From assembly GCA_905181735.1 (NCBI GenBank), contig CAJIYR010000004.1, forward strand, positions 36,821 to 100,820: DNA of 64,000 bases, given 5' to 3'. Below are positions 7,940 through 18,042 of the stretch, piece after piece (within the stretch, counting starts at the first letter, position 1; each line of letters opens with the position of its first letter). Source of the DNA: an uncultured Hyphomicrobiales bacterium (GTDB lineage: Bacteria; Pseudomonadota; Alphaproteobacteria; Rhizobiales; TMED25). The notes beneath the pieces are model-generated. The model was not told where the DNA came from. It searched no databases and saw only the letters and a program-made list of their open reading frames with translations. Position numbers and translations under genes: made by a program.

Positions 7940-9142
7940 ATGAGTGAATTAAAAAATAAAAACGTGCTTTTAATAATTGGTGGAGGAATTGCTGCATTTA
8001 AGGCGATAGATATTGTACGTTTATTGAAAGAAGAAAGAGCTAATGTAAATGTTATATTAACACACGCTGGTGAGAATTTTGTAACAAGCATATCGTTATC
8101 ACAATTATCTGGAAACAGAGTAAGGACAGATTTATTTGATATGACTGGTGAATTGGAGATGAGCCACATAGAATTATCACGTAAATCTGATATTATTATT
8201 GTTGCACCAGCAACGGCAGATTTAATTGCAAAAATGGCAAATGGTCAAGCAAATGATTTGGCATCAACGACATTATTAGCAGCCAATAAACCAATTATAA
8301 TTTTACCATCAATGAATGTTAAGATGTGGGAACATCCTGCAACAAAGATAAATATCAATAAATTAAGAGATTATGAAGTTGAAGTACTTGGTCCAGATGA
8401 GGGTGAAATGGCATGTGGAGAGTATGGTTTTGGTAGAATGTTAGAACCAATAGATTTATTAAATTATTTGAAAGTTTTTTATTCTTCAGAAAAAGCGTTA
8501 TCTAAATTTAGTGCAATTGTGACAGCTGGACCAACGCACGAGCCCATAGATCCAGTTAGATATATTGCAAACAGGTCTTCAGGGAAACAAGGTTATGCAA
8601 TTGCTGAGGCTTTAGCAAAAGCTGGTGTTAAGACTACATTGATATCAGGCCCAACCATATTAAAGAAACCAAAAGATGTTAACGTATTATACGTTGAAAC
8701 GGCTCATGAAATGCTTAATATGGTAAAAAAATATATGCCAACAGATATAGCAATTTTTGCTGCTGCTGTTGCAGACTGGAAGGTTACTAATTATTCTCCA
8801 GATAAAATGAAGAAGAATGGTACTGGAAAAAATTTGTTGGAATTAGAGGAAAATCCAAATATTTTAGAGACTATCACTAAAAATATAGAGCAAAGACCAA
8901 AAATTGTTATTGGTTTTGCTGCAGAGACTAAAGATCTTATAAAAGAAGCAAAAATTAAGTTTAACTCAAAAGGAGCAGATTGGATTTTAGCAAATGATGT
9001 TTCTGCAAAAAATAATGTATTTGGCAGTGATAGAAATAGCATATGCTTTATTTCCAAAGATGATCTAGAGGAATGGAATGAAATGTCTAAGGTGGAAGTA
9101 GCACAAAAATTAGTTAAAAGAATTATAAAAGAAATTTCATAA
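7940..9142 (+). CDS. coaBC: Bifunctional phosphopantothenoylcysteine decarboxylase/synthetase
   Basis: Two consecutive steps of coenzyme A synthesis in one 400-residue protein. The N-terminal CoaC flavoprotein half has catalytic His76 (MSHIELS), the substrate motif PSMNVKMW (123-130) and the redox-active flap Cys159 (MACGEYGFG). The C-terminal CoaB half begins with TAGPTHEPIDPVRYI (195-209) and NRSSGKQG (211-218), and includes AAVADW (275-280) and ANDV (351-354). Its stop overlaps the dut start by one base. Full-length and intact. Confidence 0.97.
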   Translation: MSELKNKNVLLIIGGGIAAFKAIDIVRLLKEERANVNVILTHAGENFVTSISLSQLSGNRVRTDLFDMTGELEMSHIELSRKSDIIIVAPATADLIAKMANGQANDLASTTLLAANKPIIILPSMNVKMWEHPATKININKLRDYEVEVLGPDEGEMACGEYGFGRMLEPIDLLNYLKVFYSSEKALSKFSAIVTAGPTHEPIDPVRYIANRSSGKQGYAIAEALAKAGVKTTLISGPTILKKPKDVNVLYVETAHEMLNMVKKYMPTDIAIFAAAVADWKVTNYSPDKMKKNGTGKNLLELEENPNILETITKNIEQRPKIVIGFAAETKDLIKEAKIKFNSKGADWILANDVSAKNNVFGSDRNSICFISKDDLEEWNEMSKVEVAQKLVKRIIKEIS

Positions 9143-9612
9143 TGGTCTCAAGAGATAATATAGATATTAAAATTAAATTAATAGAGACTGACTCAGATTT
9201 TATTTTACCAGAGTATCAAACAGAAGGAGCTGCTGGCATTGACTTGCGGGCTAATATAAATACAACGATAAATAGTCTGAATATATTGCCAGGAAAATGG
9301 GAAAAAGTAAAAACAGGTATTGCCGTTGCCATACCAAAAGGTTTTGAAGGTCAAATAAGACCAAGGTCTGGTATTGCTTATAAAAATGGGGTCACAGTTT
9401 TAAATTCTCCGGGCACAATCGATAGTGATTATAGGGGCGAAATAATGGTAATATTAATTAATCATAGTGCAAATAATTATGAATTAAAGCATGGTGAAAG
9501 GATTGCGCAATTAGTGATTTCTCCAGTTATAAGAGCTAGTTTTACTTTGTTAGAATCGTTAGATTCAACTCTAAGGAATGAAAAAGGCTTTGGATCCACT
9601 GGCAATAAATAA
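9142..9612 (+). CDS. dut: dUTP diphosphatase
   Basis: Trimeric dUTPase that makes dUMP and keeps uracil out of DNA; 156 residues. All five motifs are in order: AGIDLRA (31-37), RPRSGIA (73-79), GTIDSDYRGE (91-100) with the catalytic Asp, RIAQLVI (120-126) and the flexible C-terminal RNEKGFGSTG (145-154). The ATG overlaps the coaBC stop in TAATG, indicating translational coupling; coaBC-dut is a common bacterial pair. Confidence 0.97.
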   Translation: MVSRDNIDIKIKLIETDSDFILPEYQTEGAAGIDLRANINTTINSLNILPGKWEKVKTGIAVAIPKGFEGQIRPRSGIAYKNGVTVLNSPGTIDSDYRGEIMVILINHSANNYELKHGERIAQLVISPVIRASFTLLESLDSTLRNEKGFGSTGNK

Positions 9613-9637
9613 CATCAAAATTATATAGGTTATTATT

Positions 9638-10384
9638 ATGATTTTTTCTGCATCAGAATTAGAAAGATACTCTAGGCAGATCTTGATTAATAATATTGGA
9701 GGAACAGGGCAAAGAAAATTAAAGTTATCAAGGATACTGGTAATAGGAGCGGGCGGCCTTGGGTCTCCTGTTTTGACATATCTTGCATCAGTTGGAATAG
9801 GAACAATCGGTATAATAGATTACGATAAAGTGGAACTATCGAATTTACAAAGGCAGTTTATTCATAGCGTTAAAACGATTGGTAGTAATAAGGCATTAAG
9901 CGCTAGAAAGTATATTAATTATTTAAATCCAGAGATAAATACAGATATTTATGATTATAAAATTAAACTAGATAATTGTGATAAAATAATTCTTAATTAT
10001 GACATAGTAATAGATGCAAGTGATAATTTTAAAACACGTTTTATAGTTTCTGATTCATGCGACCGTCTTAATAAGCCATATATAATGGGTGCTGTACGTT
10101 CATATGAAGGGCAAGTAAGTACGTTTACCCCTTATGAAGAAAATGAAGAATCTATTCTAAATCCTAGATTGAGAGATTTATATTCTGAAGAAAATATAAA
10201 ATCTGATGAAATTGGATGCAAAGAAGAGGGTGTTTTAGGTGTTACAACTGGACTAATCGGTACGTTAATGGCAACAGAAGCAATTAAATTAATTGTTGGT
10301 ATAGGCAACACATTAATCGGAAAATTATTGTTAGTTGATTTACTAAATATGAGATTTGAAGAGATAAGATATAAAAGGAAATAA
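9638..10384 (+). CDS. MoeB/ThiF-family E1-like adenylyltransferase lacking zinc cysteines
   Basis: Protein of the HesA/MoeB/ThiF family, which adenylates the C-terminus of a ubiquitin-like sulfur carrier (MoaD or ThiS). 248 residues, with nucleotide motif GAGGLGS (37-43), the DYDKVELSNLQRQ stretch (61-73) carrying the conserved Asp, Asn and Arg, and DASDN (126-130). Cys194 sits at the position of the conserved cysteine before the GVLG/TEAIK helix. The two CxxC pairs that hold structural zinc in MoeB are absent: the loop around 165-185 has no cysteine and the C-terminus ends without one. No moaD or thiS is nearby. MoeB versus ThiF is undecided. Confidence 0.85.
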   Translation: MIFSASELERYSRQILINNIGGTGQRKLKLSRILVIGAGGLGSPVLTYLASVGIGTIGIIDYDKVELSNLQRQFIHSVKTIGSNKALSARKYINYLNPEINTDIYDYKIKLDNCDKIILNYDIVIDASDNFKTRFIVSDSCDRLNKPYIMGAVRSYEGQVSTFTPYEENEESILNPRLRDLYSEENIKSDEIGCKEEGVLGVTTGLIGTLMATEAIKLIVGIGNTLIGKLLLVDLLNMRFEEIRYKRK

Positions 10385-10394
10385 AGATTTTATT

Positions 10395-10994
10395 ATGAGA
10401 GTATTATTACATTACAAAGCATATCTAATTTCATTATTAATTTTTATATTTTTATTATCTGTAGTGGTTATTATTTTTCCAGACGCATTAAAAAAATTAA
10501 ATGAAAATAGATCCATACAATCAACTAATGTAAAAATATATTCAGATAATACTGGTATAGTATTTAAGAGTCTTAAAAAAAATAAAGCAAATCTTAGGCA
10601 AGGACCGTCATTAGACCATCAGATATTATGGACTTATAATAAATATAAATTACCAGTTGAAATTATTGGGCAGACAAAGATTGGTTGGAGTAAGATTAGA
10701 GATTTTACGGGCGAAGAAGGTTGGATATCCAATACACTGTTATCTAATAATCGTACTGCCATGATTGCACCTTGGGATGTTAAAAGCCAACCGCAGGATT
10801 ATAGAAATTTATTTAAAGAACCTCTAACTACATCAAAAGTAATTAAATTTTTAGAACCGGGTGTTATAGTTAATATTAGTCAATGTACAGGATCTTGGTG
10901 CAATATTTATATAGGTAAAAGTGAAGGTTGGATAAAACAAAACCAGCTATACGGGGTTTATCTTGATGAAGTTATTAATATTGAGCGAGATTAA
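10395..10994 (+). CDS. Membrane-anchored protein with two bacterial SH3 domains
   Basis: Protein of 199 residues with one N-terminal hydrophobic segment (about 11-29), either a signal anchor or an uncleaved signal peptide, followed by two SH3b-like repeats in the periplasm (about 55-115 and 120-190). SH3 hallmarks are NLRQGPS in the first repeat and paired GW motifs (GWSKI, EGWIS, EGWIK). Such proteins usually bind envelope peptide or glycan. Its last 4 nt overlap the convergent irr gene. Close homologues occur widely as hypothetical SH3 proteins in alphaproteobacteria; the precise role is unknown. Confidence 0.8.
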   Translation: MRVLLHYKAYLISLLIFIFLLSVVVIIFPDALKKLNENRSIQSTNVKIYSDNTGIVFKSLKKNKANLRQGPSLDHQILWTYNKYKLPVEIIGQTKIGWSKIRDFTGEEGWISNTLLSNNRTAMIAPWDVKSQPQDYRNLFKEPLTTSKVIKFLEPGVIVNISQCTGSWCNIYIGKSEGWIKQNQLYGVYLDEVINIERD

Positions 10995-11425
10995 TTATCA
11001 TCTACAAGATCAATAGTAATATTGATTGATTTGATTTTTTTACCTTCTGGAATTTTAGGAATATTTATTAATTTTAATTCTTTATTATCAATGTCTGAAA
11101 TAGTATCTTTATAAATAAAATGATGATGATCAGTAGTATTGGTATCAAAATATGTTTTTGAATTACTGATACGAACTTCCTTGAGTAGGCCATATTCATT
11201 AAAGTGGTTTATTGTATTATATATCGTTCCTAATGAAATATGAAGATTTGAACTGATAGCTTCTTCATGTATCTTTTCTGCAGTAAAGTGTCTTTTCCCT
11301 TTACCGAACATTAGACCAGCCAAAGAAACTCTTTGTTTTGTTGGAATTATATCTGCACGACGTAACATTCCCATTATACATATTTTATCAAAATTATAAT
11401 TTTGTATTTTCGTATTTTTTTTCAT
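10991..11425 (-). CDS. irr: Fur-family iron/heme response regulator Irr
   Basis: Winged-helix Fur-superfamily repressor, 144 residues. The helix-turn-helix region runs through LGTIYNTINHFNEYGLL (65-81). Three consecutive histidines (H100-H102, HHHF) match the heme/metal site of Irr, and no CxxC zinc pairs are present, as in Irr and unlike classical Fur. In alphaproteobacteria Irr senses heme and controls iron uptake and iron-using pathways. It is divergent from fabA with about 100 bp between starts and overlaps the SH3 gene tail to tail. A second Fur-family gene lies at 30.6 kb. Confidence 0.87.
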   Translation of the reverse strand: MKKNTKIQNYNFDKICIMGMLRRADIIPTKQRVSLAGLMFGKGKRHFTAEKIHEEAISSNLHISLGTIYNTINHFNEYGLLKEVRISNSKTYFDTNTTDHHHFIYKDTISDIDNKELKLINIPKIPEGKKIKSINITIDLVDDN

Positions 11426-11527
11426 TATCTATTTATTGTATAAAAGTTATAAATAATATATATCCAAACATTATAATTTATATTAGAGTAATATAGATAA
11501 AATAGCTATAAAATGTATGAATAAAAG

Positions 11528-12046
11528 ATGAAAATAAAAAAAACAACATTCGAATATGAAGATTTACTATCTTGTGCTAGGGGTGAATTATTTGGATCCG
11601 GTAATGCACAGCTACCTATGCCACCTATGTTAATGTTTGATAAGATAACCAATGTTGACGAGATAAAAGGATCATATTCAAAAGGACAGATTGTAGCCGA
11701 ATTTACTATAGATCCAGAGTCTTGGTTTTTTTTATGTCATTTTCAAGGAGATCCTGTTATGCCCGGTTGTTTAGGGTTGGACGCATTGTGGCAATTGGTT
11801 GGATTTTATCTTGGCTGGATGGGAAGGCCTGGAAAAGGAAGGGCATTAGGTGTTGGTGAAGTAAAATTTACAGGTATGGTATTGCCAACAGTAAAAAAAT
11901 TAACTTATGTCATTAATATAAAAAAAATTATTGCACGTAAACTAACACTTGGAATTGCTGACGGTGAGTTATTTGCTGATGGCGAAAAGATATATACAGC
12001 TGAAAATCTTAAAGTAGGACTATTTGAAGAGAGTAATAATAGTTAA
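11528..12046 (+). CDS. fabA: 3-hydroxydecanoyl-ACP dehydratase/isomerase
   Basis: Introduces the cis double bond at the C10 stage of type II fatty acid synthesis. The 172-residue protein has the hot-dog fold active site with His71 ([11 protein letters not shown]) and Asp85 (LDALWQ), matching His70/Asp84 of E. coli FabA. It is the first gene of fabA-fabB-fabI and lies divergently next to irr, a conserved alphaproteobacterial arrangement. Confidence 0.97.
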   Translation: MKIKKTTFEYEDLLSCARGELFGSGNAQLPMPPMLMFDKITNVDEIKGSYSKGQIVAEFTIDPESWFFLCHFQGDPVMPGCLGLDALWQLVGFYLGWMGRPGKGRALGVGEVKFTGMVLPTVKKLTYVINIKKIIARKLTLGIADGELFADGEKIYTAENLKVGLFEESNNS

Positions 12047-12078
12047 CAAATAATCTCTAGCAAGATTGGAATTTTTAA

Positions 12079-13293
12079 ATGAGACGTGTAGTTATAACTG
12101 GAATGGGAATAGTTTCAAGTATTGGAAACAATAAGGAAGAAGTCTTGTCCTCTTTGTATAATTGTAAATCAGGGATTGTTTCAGCCGATGGTTATAAGGA
12201 GCTTGGATTTCGTTCACAAGTACATGGATTGCCGAAATTAAATCCTGCTGATGTTATTGACAGAAGAAAACAAAGATTTTTAGCGGATGGATCGGGGTGG
12301 GCTTATATAGCAACTGAGCAGGCGATTGCAGATTCTGGTTTGTTGCCTGAAGATATTAGTAATATTAATACTGGTTTAATAGTCGGTACGGGAGGACCTT
12401 CCACAAGAGCTATAGTACAAGCAGCTGATGCTACAAGAGAAAAAGGGGCAAAGTATGTTGGTCCGTTTGCTGTACCTAAAGCCATGTGTTCAATGGCCTC
12501 TGCAACTCTATCGACATATTTTGGCATAAAAGGTGTGAATTATTCTATATCTTCTGCTTGCGCTACATCTAATAATTGTATTGGAAATGCTTATGAACTC
12601 ATTCAATGGGGGAAGCAGGATGTAATGATAGCAGGTGGTGGAGAGGAGTTAGATTGGAGTTTATCAGTTTTATTTGATGCAATGGGGGCTATGTCATCTA
12701 ATTATAATGATACTCCTGATGTAGCTAGTCGAGCGTATGATGTAAACAGAGATGGTTTTGTAATAGCTGGTGGAGCAGGTATATTAGTATTGGAAGAGTA
12801 CGAACATGCAATGAATAGAGGTGCCAATATATATGCAGAAATTGTAGGATATGGGTCAACATCAGACGGAAATGATATGGTATTGCTATCTGGAGAAGGT
12901 GCTCAAAGAGCAATGAAACAGGCGTTAAATAATGTACATGAGCCCATTGACTATATTAATCCGCACGCAACATCAACTCCACAGGGTGACGTGATAGAAA
13001 TAGAAGCAATAAAGCAAGTTTTTAAAGATAAATTACCAATAGTATCAGCAACAAAATCCTTAACAGGGCATTCATTGGGTGCAGCTGGTGCTCAAGAAGC
13101 AATTTATTCATTGCTGATGATGAATAATAATTTTATATGTGAATCAGCTCATATTAGCGAATTAGATCCGGTATTTGACGGTGTCCCCATTGCTCTTAAG
13201 AGACATGATGATGTTGATTTAAGGCATGTTATGTCAAATACTTTTGGGTTTGGTGGGACAAATGCTGCCTTAGTATTCAAAAAATTGGATTGA
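12079..13293 (+). CDS. fabB: 3-oxoacyl-ACP synthase I
   Basis: Condensing enzyme that elongates the unsaturated acyl chain made by FabA. The 404-residue protein has the Cys-His-His triad: Cys161 (SSACATS), His296 (NPHATST) and His331 ([10 protein letters not shown]), with the glycine-rich GFGGTNAAL near the C-terminus. It starts 32 nt after fabA, and its stop lies directly before the fabI start. Length and spacing match FabB rather than FabF. Confidence 0.97.
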   Translation: MRRVVITGMGIVSSIGNNKEEVLSSLYNCKSGIVSADGYKELGFRSQVHGLPKLNPADVIDRRKQRFLADGSGWAYIATEQAIADSGLLPEDISNINTGLIVGTGGPSTRAIVQAADATREKGAKYVGPFAVPKAMCSMASATLSTYFGIKGVNYSISSACATSNNCIGNAYELIQWGKQDVMIAGGGEELDWSLSVLFDAMGAMSSNYNDTPDVASRAYDVNRDGFVIAGGAGILVLEEYEHAMNRGANIYAEIVGYGSTSDGNDMVLLSGEGAQRAMKQALNNVHEPIDYINPHATSTPQGDVIEIEAIKQVFKDKLPIVSATKSLTGHSLGAAGAQEAIYSLLMMNNNFICESAHISELDPVFDGVPIALKRHDDVDLRHVMSNTFGFGGTNAALVFKKLD

Positions 13294-13295
13294 TA

Positions 13296-14150
13296 ATGAA
13301 TCAAGAAATAGAAAATACAATCGATTTATCTCTAATGAGAGGTAAAAGAGGATTAATAATGGGTGTAGCAAATGACCATTCCATTGCATGGGGGGTTGCA
13401 AGATCACTTCATGCGGCAGGTGCAGAGCTGGCCTTTACATATCAGTCAGAAACTTTGAAGAAGAGGATAGAACCTCTTGCAAGCTCTGTTGGCGCTTCTC
13501 TTCTAATACCTTGTGATGTAGAGAATGTTGGCGATGTAGAGAATGTATTTGATATAATTTCTCAAGAGTGGGGTAGTATAGACTTTGTTGTTCATGCTAT
13601 TGCATATTCAGATAAAAGCCAATTAAAAGGATATTATGCAGATACCACTAGAGATAATTTTATTAAAACAATGGTTATTTCATGTTTTTCATTTACGGAA
13701 GTCGCAAAGCAGTCAAAAAGACTAATGGTTGACGGCGGCTCATTGTTAACGCTCACGTTTTCTGGGTCTAATAAAGTTATGCCAAACTATAATGTTATGG
13801 GAATTTCTAAGGCCGCATTAGAGTCGTCAGTTAGATATCTTGCATCAGATTTTGGGCCATTAAATATTCGTGTGAATGCTATATCTGCTGGTCCTATGAG
13901 AACTTTAGCAGGTGGTGGAATAACAGACGCAAGGGCAATATTTAATTTTCAAAAAAGACATTCGCCATTAAGAAGAACTGTAACGCTTAATGAATTAGGC
14001 GGTTCGTCCATATATTTATTATCAGATCTTTCATCGGGCGTTACCGGTGAAATACATTACGTTGATGCTGGATACAATATTATTGCAACTCCTAAACCAG
14101 AAATGCTTCAGGACGAATCTATCTTCACTGATACCTCAAAAGAAAAATAA
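13296..14150 (+). CDS. fabI: Enoyl-ACP reductase (NADH)
   Basis: Last reduction step of the fatty acid elongation cycle. An SDR-fold protein of 284 residues with an atypical N-terminal nucleotide motif (GVANDHSIAWG, 23-33) and the FabI-type catalytic Tyr165-x6-Lys172. The reading frame can be extended by two codons to a TTG at 13290, but the ATG at 13296, three bases past the fabB stop, is the more natural start. It completes the fabA-fabB-fabI cassette and converges on pnp with about 24 bp between stops; I see no terminator hairpin there. Confidence 0.96.
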   Translation: MNQEIENTIDLSLMRGKRGLIMGVANDHSIAWGVARSLHAAGAELAFTYQSETLKKRIEPLASSVGASLLIPCDVENVGDVENVFDIISQEWGSIDFVVHAIAYSDKSQLKGYYADTTRDNFIKTMVISCFSFTEVAKQSKRLMVDGGSLLTLTFSGSNKVMPNYNVMGISKAALESSVRYLASDFGPLNIRVNAISAGPMRTLAGGGITDARAIFNFQKRHSPLRRTVTLNELGGSSIYLLSDLSSGVTGEIHYVDAGYNIIATPKPEMLQDESIFTDTSKEK

Positions 14151-14174
14151 GAATAAGTTAAATCTATAAGAAAA

Positions 14175-16358
14175 TTATTTATTTCTTTCTCGGGAAGATG
14201 GTCGAGCAGGTCTTTTTCTTTTTGGAGGCTCTTCGTCAGCATTATTATTTGTGCCTTCTACCTGTTTTCCAGTTTCTTGATCAATGTGTTTCATTGTAAG
14301 TCTTACTTTGCCTCTGTCATCGAAGCCCATAAGTTTTACAAATACTTTATCACCTTCGTTAACCACTTCTGAAACAGTTTCAGGGCGACCATCGTTTAAT
14401 TGTGAAATGTGAACTAATCCATCTTTTGGTCCAAAGAAGTTAACAAAAGCACCAAAATCTACTACTTTTACAACATTACCTTCATATATCTCTCCAACTT
14501 CTGGTTCCGCAACAATCATATGTATTTTTTCCAGAGCAAGCTCAATTGATGCTTTGTTCGCTGAAGCTACGGTAACAACTCCGTTATCTTCAACACTAAT
14601 TTGAGCACCACTTTCTTCAACCATTTGTTTGATAATTTTTCCACCAGCTCCAATGATATCGCGGATTTTATCTACTGGAATATTTACAGTAACTATTCTT
14701 GGTGCAAATTCCCCTACATCATTTCTAGATTCTGTTATTACTTTAGCCATTTCTCCTAAGATGTGTGTTCTACCTTTTTTTGCTTGAGCTAAGGCTATTT
14801 TCATAATATCTTCTGTTATTCCAGATATCTTAATATCCATTTGTAGAGTTGTTACGCCTTCAGAAGTACCTGCAACTTTAAAGTCCATATCACCAAGATG
14901 ATCCTCGTCTCCAAGAATATCAGATAGAACTGCAAAGTCTTTTCCTTCAAGTATTAAACCCATTGCAATTCCAGCAACTGGACTTTTTATCGGCACACCA
15001 GCATCCATTAATGCGAGTGATGTTCCACAAACTGTTGCCATTGATGATGAACCGTTTGACTCAGTGATTTCTGAAACAACTCTTATAGTGTATGGAAAAT
15101 CTTCTTTGTTAGGTAGCACGGGATGAATTGCTCTCCAGGCTAATTTCCCATGACCAACTTCTCTTCTACTTGTGAATCCTGTTCTTCCAACTTCACCAAC
15201 AGAATATGGAGGGAAATTATAATGTAACATGAAAGATTGTTTGTAAGTTCCATTTAATGAATCAACATATTGTTCATCTTGTCCTGTTCCAAGAGTTGCA
15301 ACGGCAATTGCTTGGGTTTCTCCACGTGTAAATAATGCAGAGCCATGAGTTCTAGGAAGAACTGCAATTTCAGATACTATAGGTCTAATATCTTCAAGAC
15401 CTCTTCCATCAATTCTTTTTGATGTTTTTAGTATAGATTGTCGTACTATACTTTTTTCTACAGTTTTAAAACAACTTAAAATATCATTCTGATCATAATT
15501 AATTTCTTCATTGGGATTAAGTTCAGCAATTACTTTGTCTTTAATGCCAGATAGGGTTGATTGTCTTTCTTTCTTGTCGGCAATTTTATATGCCTTTGTA
15601 ACGTCTGTTTTAATTATTTTTTCTATTTTTGCATCTAATTCTGAGTGATCAGAGATTTCTATTTCTCTCATGTCTTTAGCAGATTTTTGAGCTAGTTTTA
15701 TTATCATGTCAATTACAGGCTGCATATTACTGTGTGCGAACATCACACCACCAAGCATAATATCTTCTGATAATTCTTTTGCTTCTGACTCAATCATGAG
15801 TACAGCATTTTTTGTTCCAGCAACAACTAAGTCGAGAGATGAATCCAAGAGTTCTTCAGTTTTAGGGTTAAGGACGTATTCATTGTTTATATATCCTATT
15901 CTTGCTGCACCAACCGGTCCTTTAAATGGGATTCCAGATATTGTTAAAGCCGCCGAACATGCAATAATAGAAATTATATCAGGATCATTTTCTGTATCAT
16001 GTGACAGTACTGTTGCTATAACTTGTGTTTCATTTTTAAATTCTTTAACAAAAAGAGGTCTGATTGGCCTGTCAATTAATCTTGACACTAACGTTTCTTT
16101 TTCCGTTGGACGACCTTCACGTTTGAAATATCCGCCTGGTATTCTACCTGCAGCGTAAGCTTTTTCTTGATAGTTTACTGTTAAAGGGAAGAAATCTAAG
16201 CCAGGTTTTGGTTTTTGTTCTGCGCAAACAGTTGCCAAAACAGTTGTTTCTCCATAAGTTACGATCACAGACCCATCAGCCTGTCTAGCTACTTTGCCAG
16301 TCTCAATTTTTAAAGTGCGATTTCCCCAAATAATTTCTTCACTATGTGTCTTAAACAT
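14175..16358 (-). CDS. pnp: Polyribonucleotide nucleotidyltransferase (PNPase)
   Basis: 3'-5' phosphorolytic exoribonuclease and degradosome component, 727 residues. Two RNase PH cores lie at roughly 10-145 and 315-545, joined by an alpha-helical domain, with catalytic aspartates in the [12 protein letters not shown] stretch (482-493). A KH domain follows (about 557-615, GxxG loop IIGAGGK at 568-574), then S1 (about 622-692, DFGAFV). The tail is short and basic. It follows rpsO with 56 nt between, the rpsO-pnp order seen across bacteria. Confidence 0.98.
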   Translation of the reverse strand: MFKTHSEEIIWGNRTLKIETGKVARQADGSVIVTYGETTVLATVCAEQKPKPGLDFFPLTVNYQEKAYAAGRIPGGYFKREGRPTEKETLVSRLIDRPIRPLFVKEFKNETQVIATVLSHDTENDPDIISIIACSAALTISGIPFKGPVGAARIGYINNEYVLNPKTEELLDSSLDLVVAGTKNAVLMIESEAKELSEDIMLGGVMFAHSNMQPVIDMIIKLAQKSAKDMREIEISDHSELDAKIEKIIKTDVTKAYKIADKKERQSTLSGIKDKVIAELNPNEEINYDQNDILSCFKTVEKSIVRQSILKTSKRIDGRGLEDIRPIVSEIAVLPRTHGSALFTRGETQAIAVATLGTGQDEQYVDSLNGTYKQSFMLHYNFPPYSVGEVGRTGFTSRREVGHGKLAWRAIHPVLPNKEDFPYTIRVVSEITESNGSSSMATVCGTSLALMDAGVPIKSPVAGIAMGLILEGKDFAVLSDILGDEDHLGDMDFKVAGTSEGVTTLQMDIKISGITEDIMKIALAQAKKGRTHILGEMAKVITESRNDVGEFAPRIVTVNIPVDKIRDIIGAGGKIIKQMVEESGAQISVEDNGVVTVASANKASIELALEKIHMIVAEPEVGEIYEGNVVKVVDFGAFVNFFGPKDGLVHISQLNDGRPETVSEVVNEGDKVFVKLMGFDDRGKVRLTMKHIDQETGKQVEGTNNNADEEPPKRKRPARPSSRERNK

Positions 16359-16414
16359 TATATCTCTTTCGTTATGTAAAAACTATATTTCTACATCTAT
16401 GGTTTATTTTAATA

Positions 16415-16684
16415 TTAACGGCGTATTCCTAATTCTTTGATTATAGTTTGATAACGTTCTTCATTGTTTAATTTTATATAATCAAGATGTTTTCTTCTTT
16501 GGCTAACCATTTTTAATAACCCTCTCCTAGAATGGTTGTCTTTTTTGTGGGTTTTGAAATGTTCTGTAAGATTTTTTATTCTTTCTGTTAGTACTGCTAT
16601 CTGTACATGGGATGATCCAGTATCATTTGGATTAATAGCATATTCTTTTATTAGTTCTTGTTTTCTTTCACTTGTAATCGACAT
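16415..16684 (-). CDS. rpsO: 30S ribosomal protein uS15
   Basis: Primary 16S rRNA-binding protein, 89 residues, with the S15 hallmarks [15 protein letters not shown] (22-36) and [19 protein letters not shown]. It starts 2 nt after the truB stop, so its ribosome-binding site lies within truB. In other bacteria this transcript is controlled by S15 autoregulation and RNase processing; no such structure could be confirmed by eye here. Confidence 0.98.
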   Translation of the reverse strand: MSITSERKQELIKEYAINPNDTGSSHVQIAVLTERIKNLTEHFKTHKKDNHSRRGLLKMVSQRRKHLDYIKLNNEERYQTIIKELGIRR

Positions 16685-16686
16685 CT

Positions 16687-17616
16687 TTATTCTCCTATTT
16701 TTTGATCTTCTATATTTAGAACACGAATTGGTCTTAAAACATTTTCATTAATTTTACATAATGCAATTAATTTTTTTTCAAATATTGCATATGCATCCCT
16801 ATTATTTCCTATATATTCAGGGCTAAGAGGGATAGATAATCCTGTCTTAAGTTTATTTGCTTCTTGTTTACTTACGTTAACTGCCAGGATGTCGTCCAGC
16901 ACAGTCTCAATAGGTTGTATAAACAAATATAAATTATCTATACCATGGTTTATTTCAATAAGTCTATCAATAGATACAATAATTTTATTAAAAAAAGGAC
17001 CGTAAGCAGTTCTTTCAAGTTTAGTTATGTGACCGTATGTCCCTAAACATCTTCCAAAATCACGAGCCAATGACCTTACATATGTACCCTTACCACAGGT
17101 AACTTCAAAAGACATTTCTTTTTCTGATATTTTTTCTAATATTTTTATAGTTTCAATTTTTACCTTATTTTTTGATAACAGAGGAATTTCACCGTCTCTC
17201 GAAATTTTATAAGCTCTTTTTCCATTAATTTTTTTTGCTGAATAGTTTGGAGGGAGTTGATCAATCTCTCCAATAAATTTAGGTAAAATATTTTTTATAT
17301 CAATGAGATTTGGATAAAGGTTTTTTTTATTTATAATGTTACCCGTTGAATCATCTGTATCAGTTTCTTCTCCCCACTTTACAGTAAAGGTATAGGTTTT
17401 TTTTGAATCCATAAGGTATGAAACAGTTTTTGTTGCTTCGCCAATAGCAATTGGCAAAATACCAGTTGCCATCGGATCCAATGTACCTCCGTGCCCAACT
17501 TTTTTTACATTAAATTTTCTTTTAATAATCCTAACAATGTCAGTAGAGGTTAGGCCAAGAGGCTTGTCCACTACAACCCAGCCGTGTAATTGGTTTTTTT
17601 TGTATACTTTATCCAT
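16687..17616 (-). CDS. truB: tRNA pseudouridine-55 synthase
   Basis: Makes pseudouridine 55 in the T-loop of tRNAs; 309 residues. The catalytic Asp47 lies in the motif [10 protein letters not shown] (43-52), and KPLGLTST (18-25) and GTYVRSL are further family signatures. It sits between rbfA and rpsO in the conserved nusA-infB-rbfA-truB-rpsO-pnp run. Intact, normal length. Confidence 0.97.
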   Translation of the reverse strand: MDKVYKKNQLHGWVVVDKPLGLTSTDIVRIIKRKFNVKKVGHGGTLDPMATGILPIAIGEATKTVSYLMDSKKTYTFTVKWGEETDTDDSTGNIINKKNLYPNLIDIKNILPKFIGEIDQLPPNYSAKKINGKRAYKISRDGEIPLLSKNKVKIETIKILEKISEKEMSFEVTCGKGTYVRSLARDFGRCLGTYGHITKLERTAYGPFFNKIIVSIDRLIEINHGIDNLYLFIQPIETVLDDILAVNVSKQEANKLKTGLSIPLSPEYIGNNRDAYAIFEKKLIALCKINENVLRPIRVLNIEDQKIGE

Positions 17617-17629
17617 ACTATGGCTGTGC

Positions 17630-18016
17630 TTACAAATCTTTTTGTGATGAAGATTTTAATAAATCATTGATATGGCTGGAGTAGGCAAAAGAAGTATCTT
17701 CTTTAAAATATATGCCAGGTATATGCTTTAAGGATACCATTGTTGCAACACGACCCCTTATAAATTTAACATTCTTGTTTAGTGCAGTTATGGTTTTTTC
17801 TATTTTTAAGCCGCCAAGTGGCATAATGTAAGCAATAGCTTTTTTTAAATCAGGAGTTACTTCAACTTCAGTGATTGTGATTGTTGCATCCATTAAATCC
17901 TGATCGTATATTTCATTTTTTATCATCATTTCAGATAAAGCGTGTCTAATCAGTTCCCCAACTCTTAATTGGCGTTGTGATGATTTATTTTTAGGTTGTT
18001 TTTTTGAATCTAACAT
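17630..18016 (-). CDS. rbfA: 30S ribosome-binding factor A
   Basis: Assembly factor that helps mature the 5' end of 16S rRNA and aids cold adaptation. The 128-residue protein has the family start RQLRVGELIRHALSEMM (15-31), the ITEVEVTPDLKKAIAYI core and a late LKHIPGIYF segment. It lies 26 nt after infB and 13 nt before truB. Confidence 0.95.
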   Translation of the reverse strand: MLDSKKQPKNKSSQRQLRVGELIRHALSEMMIKNEIYDQDLMDATITITEVEVTPDLKKAIAYIMPLGGLKIEKTITALNKNVKFIRGRVATMVSLKHIPGIYFKEDTSFAYSSHINDLLKSSSQKDL

Positions 18017-18042
18017 ATTTTTGCTAAGAGCTAAATTATCAA

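Noticed and set aside
14151..14174. Terminator between the convergent fabI and pnp genes
   Set aside because: The spacer is 24 bp with no inverted repeat or T-run.
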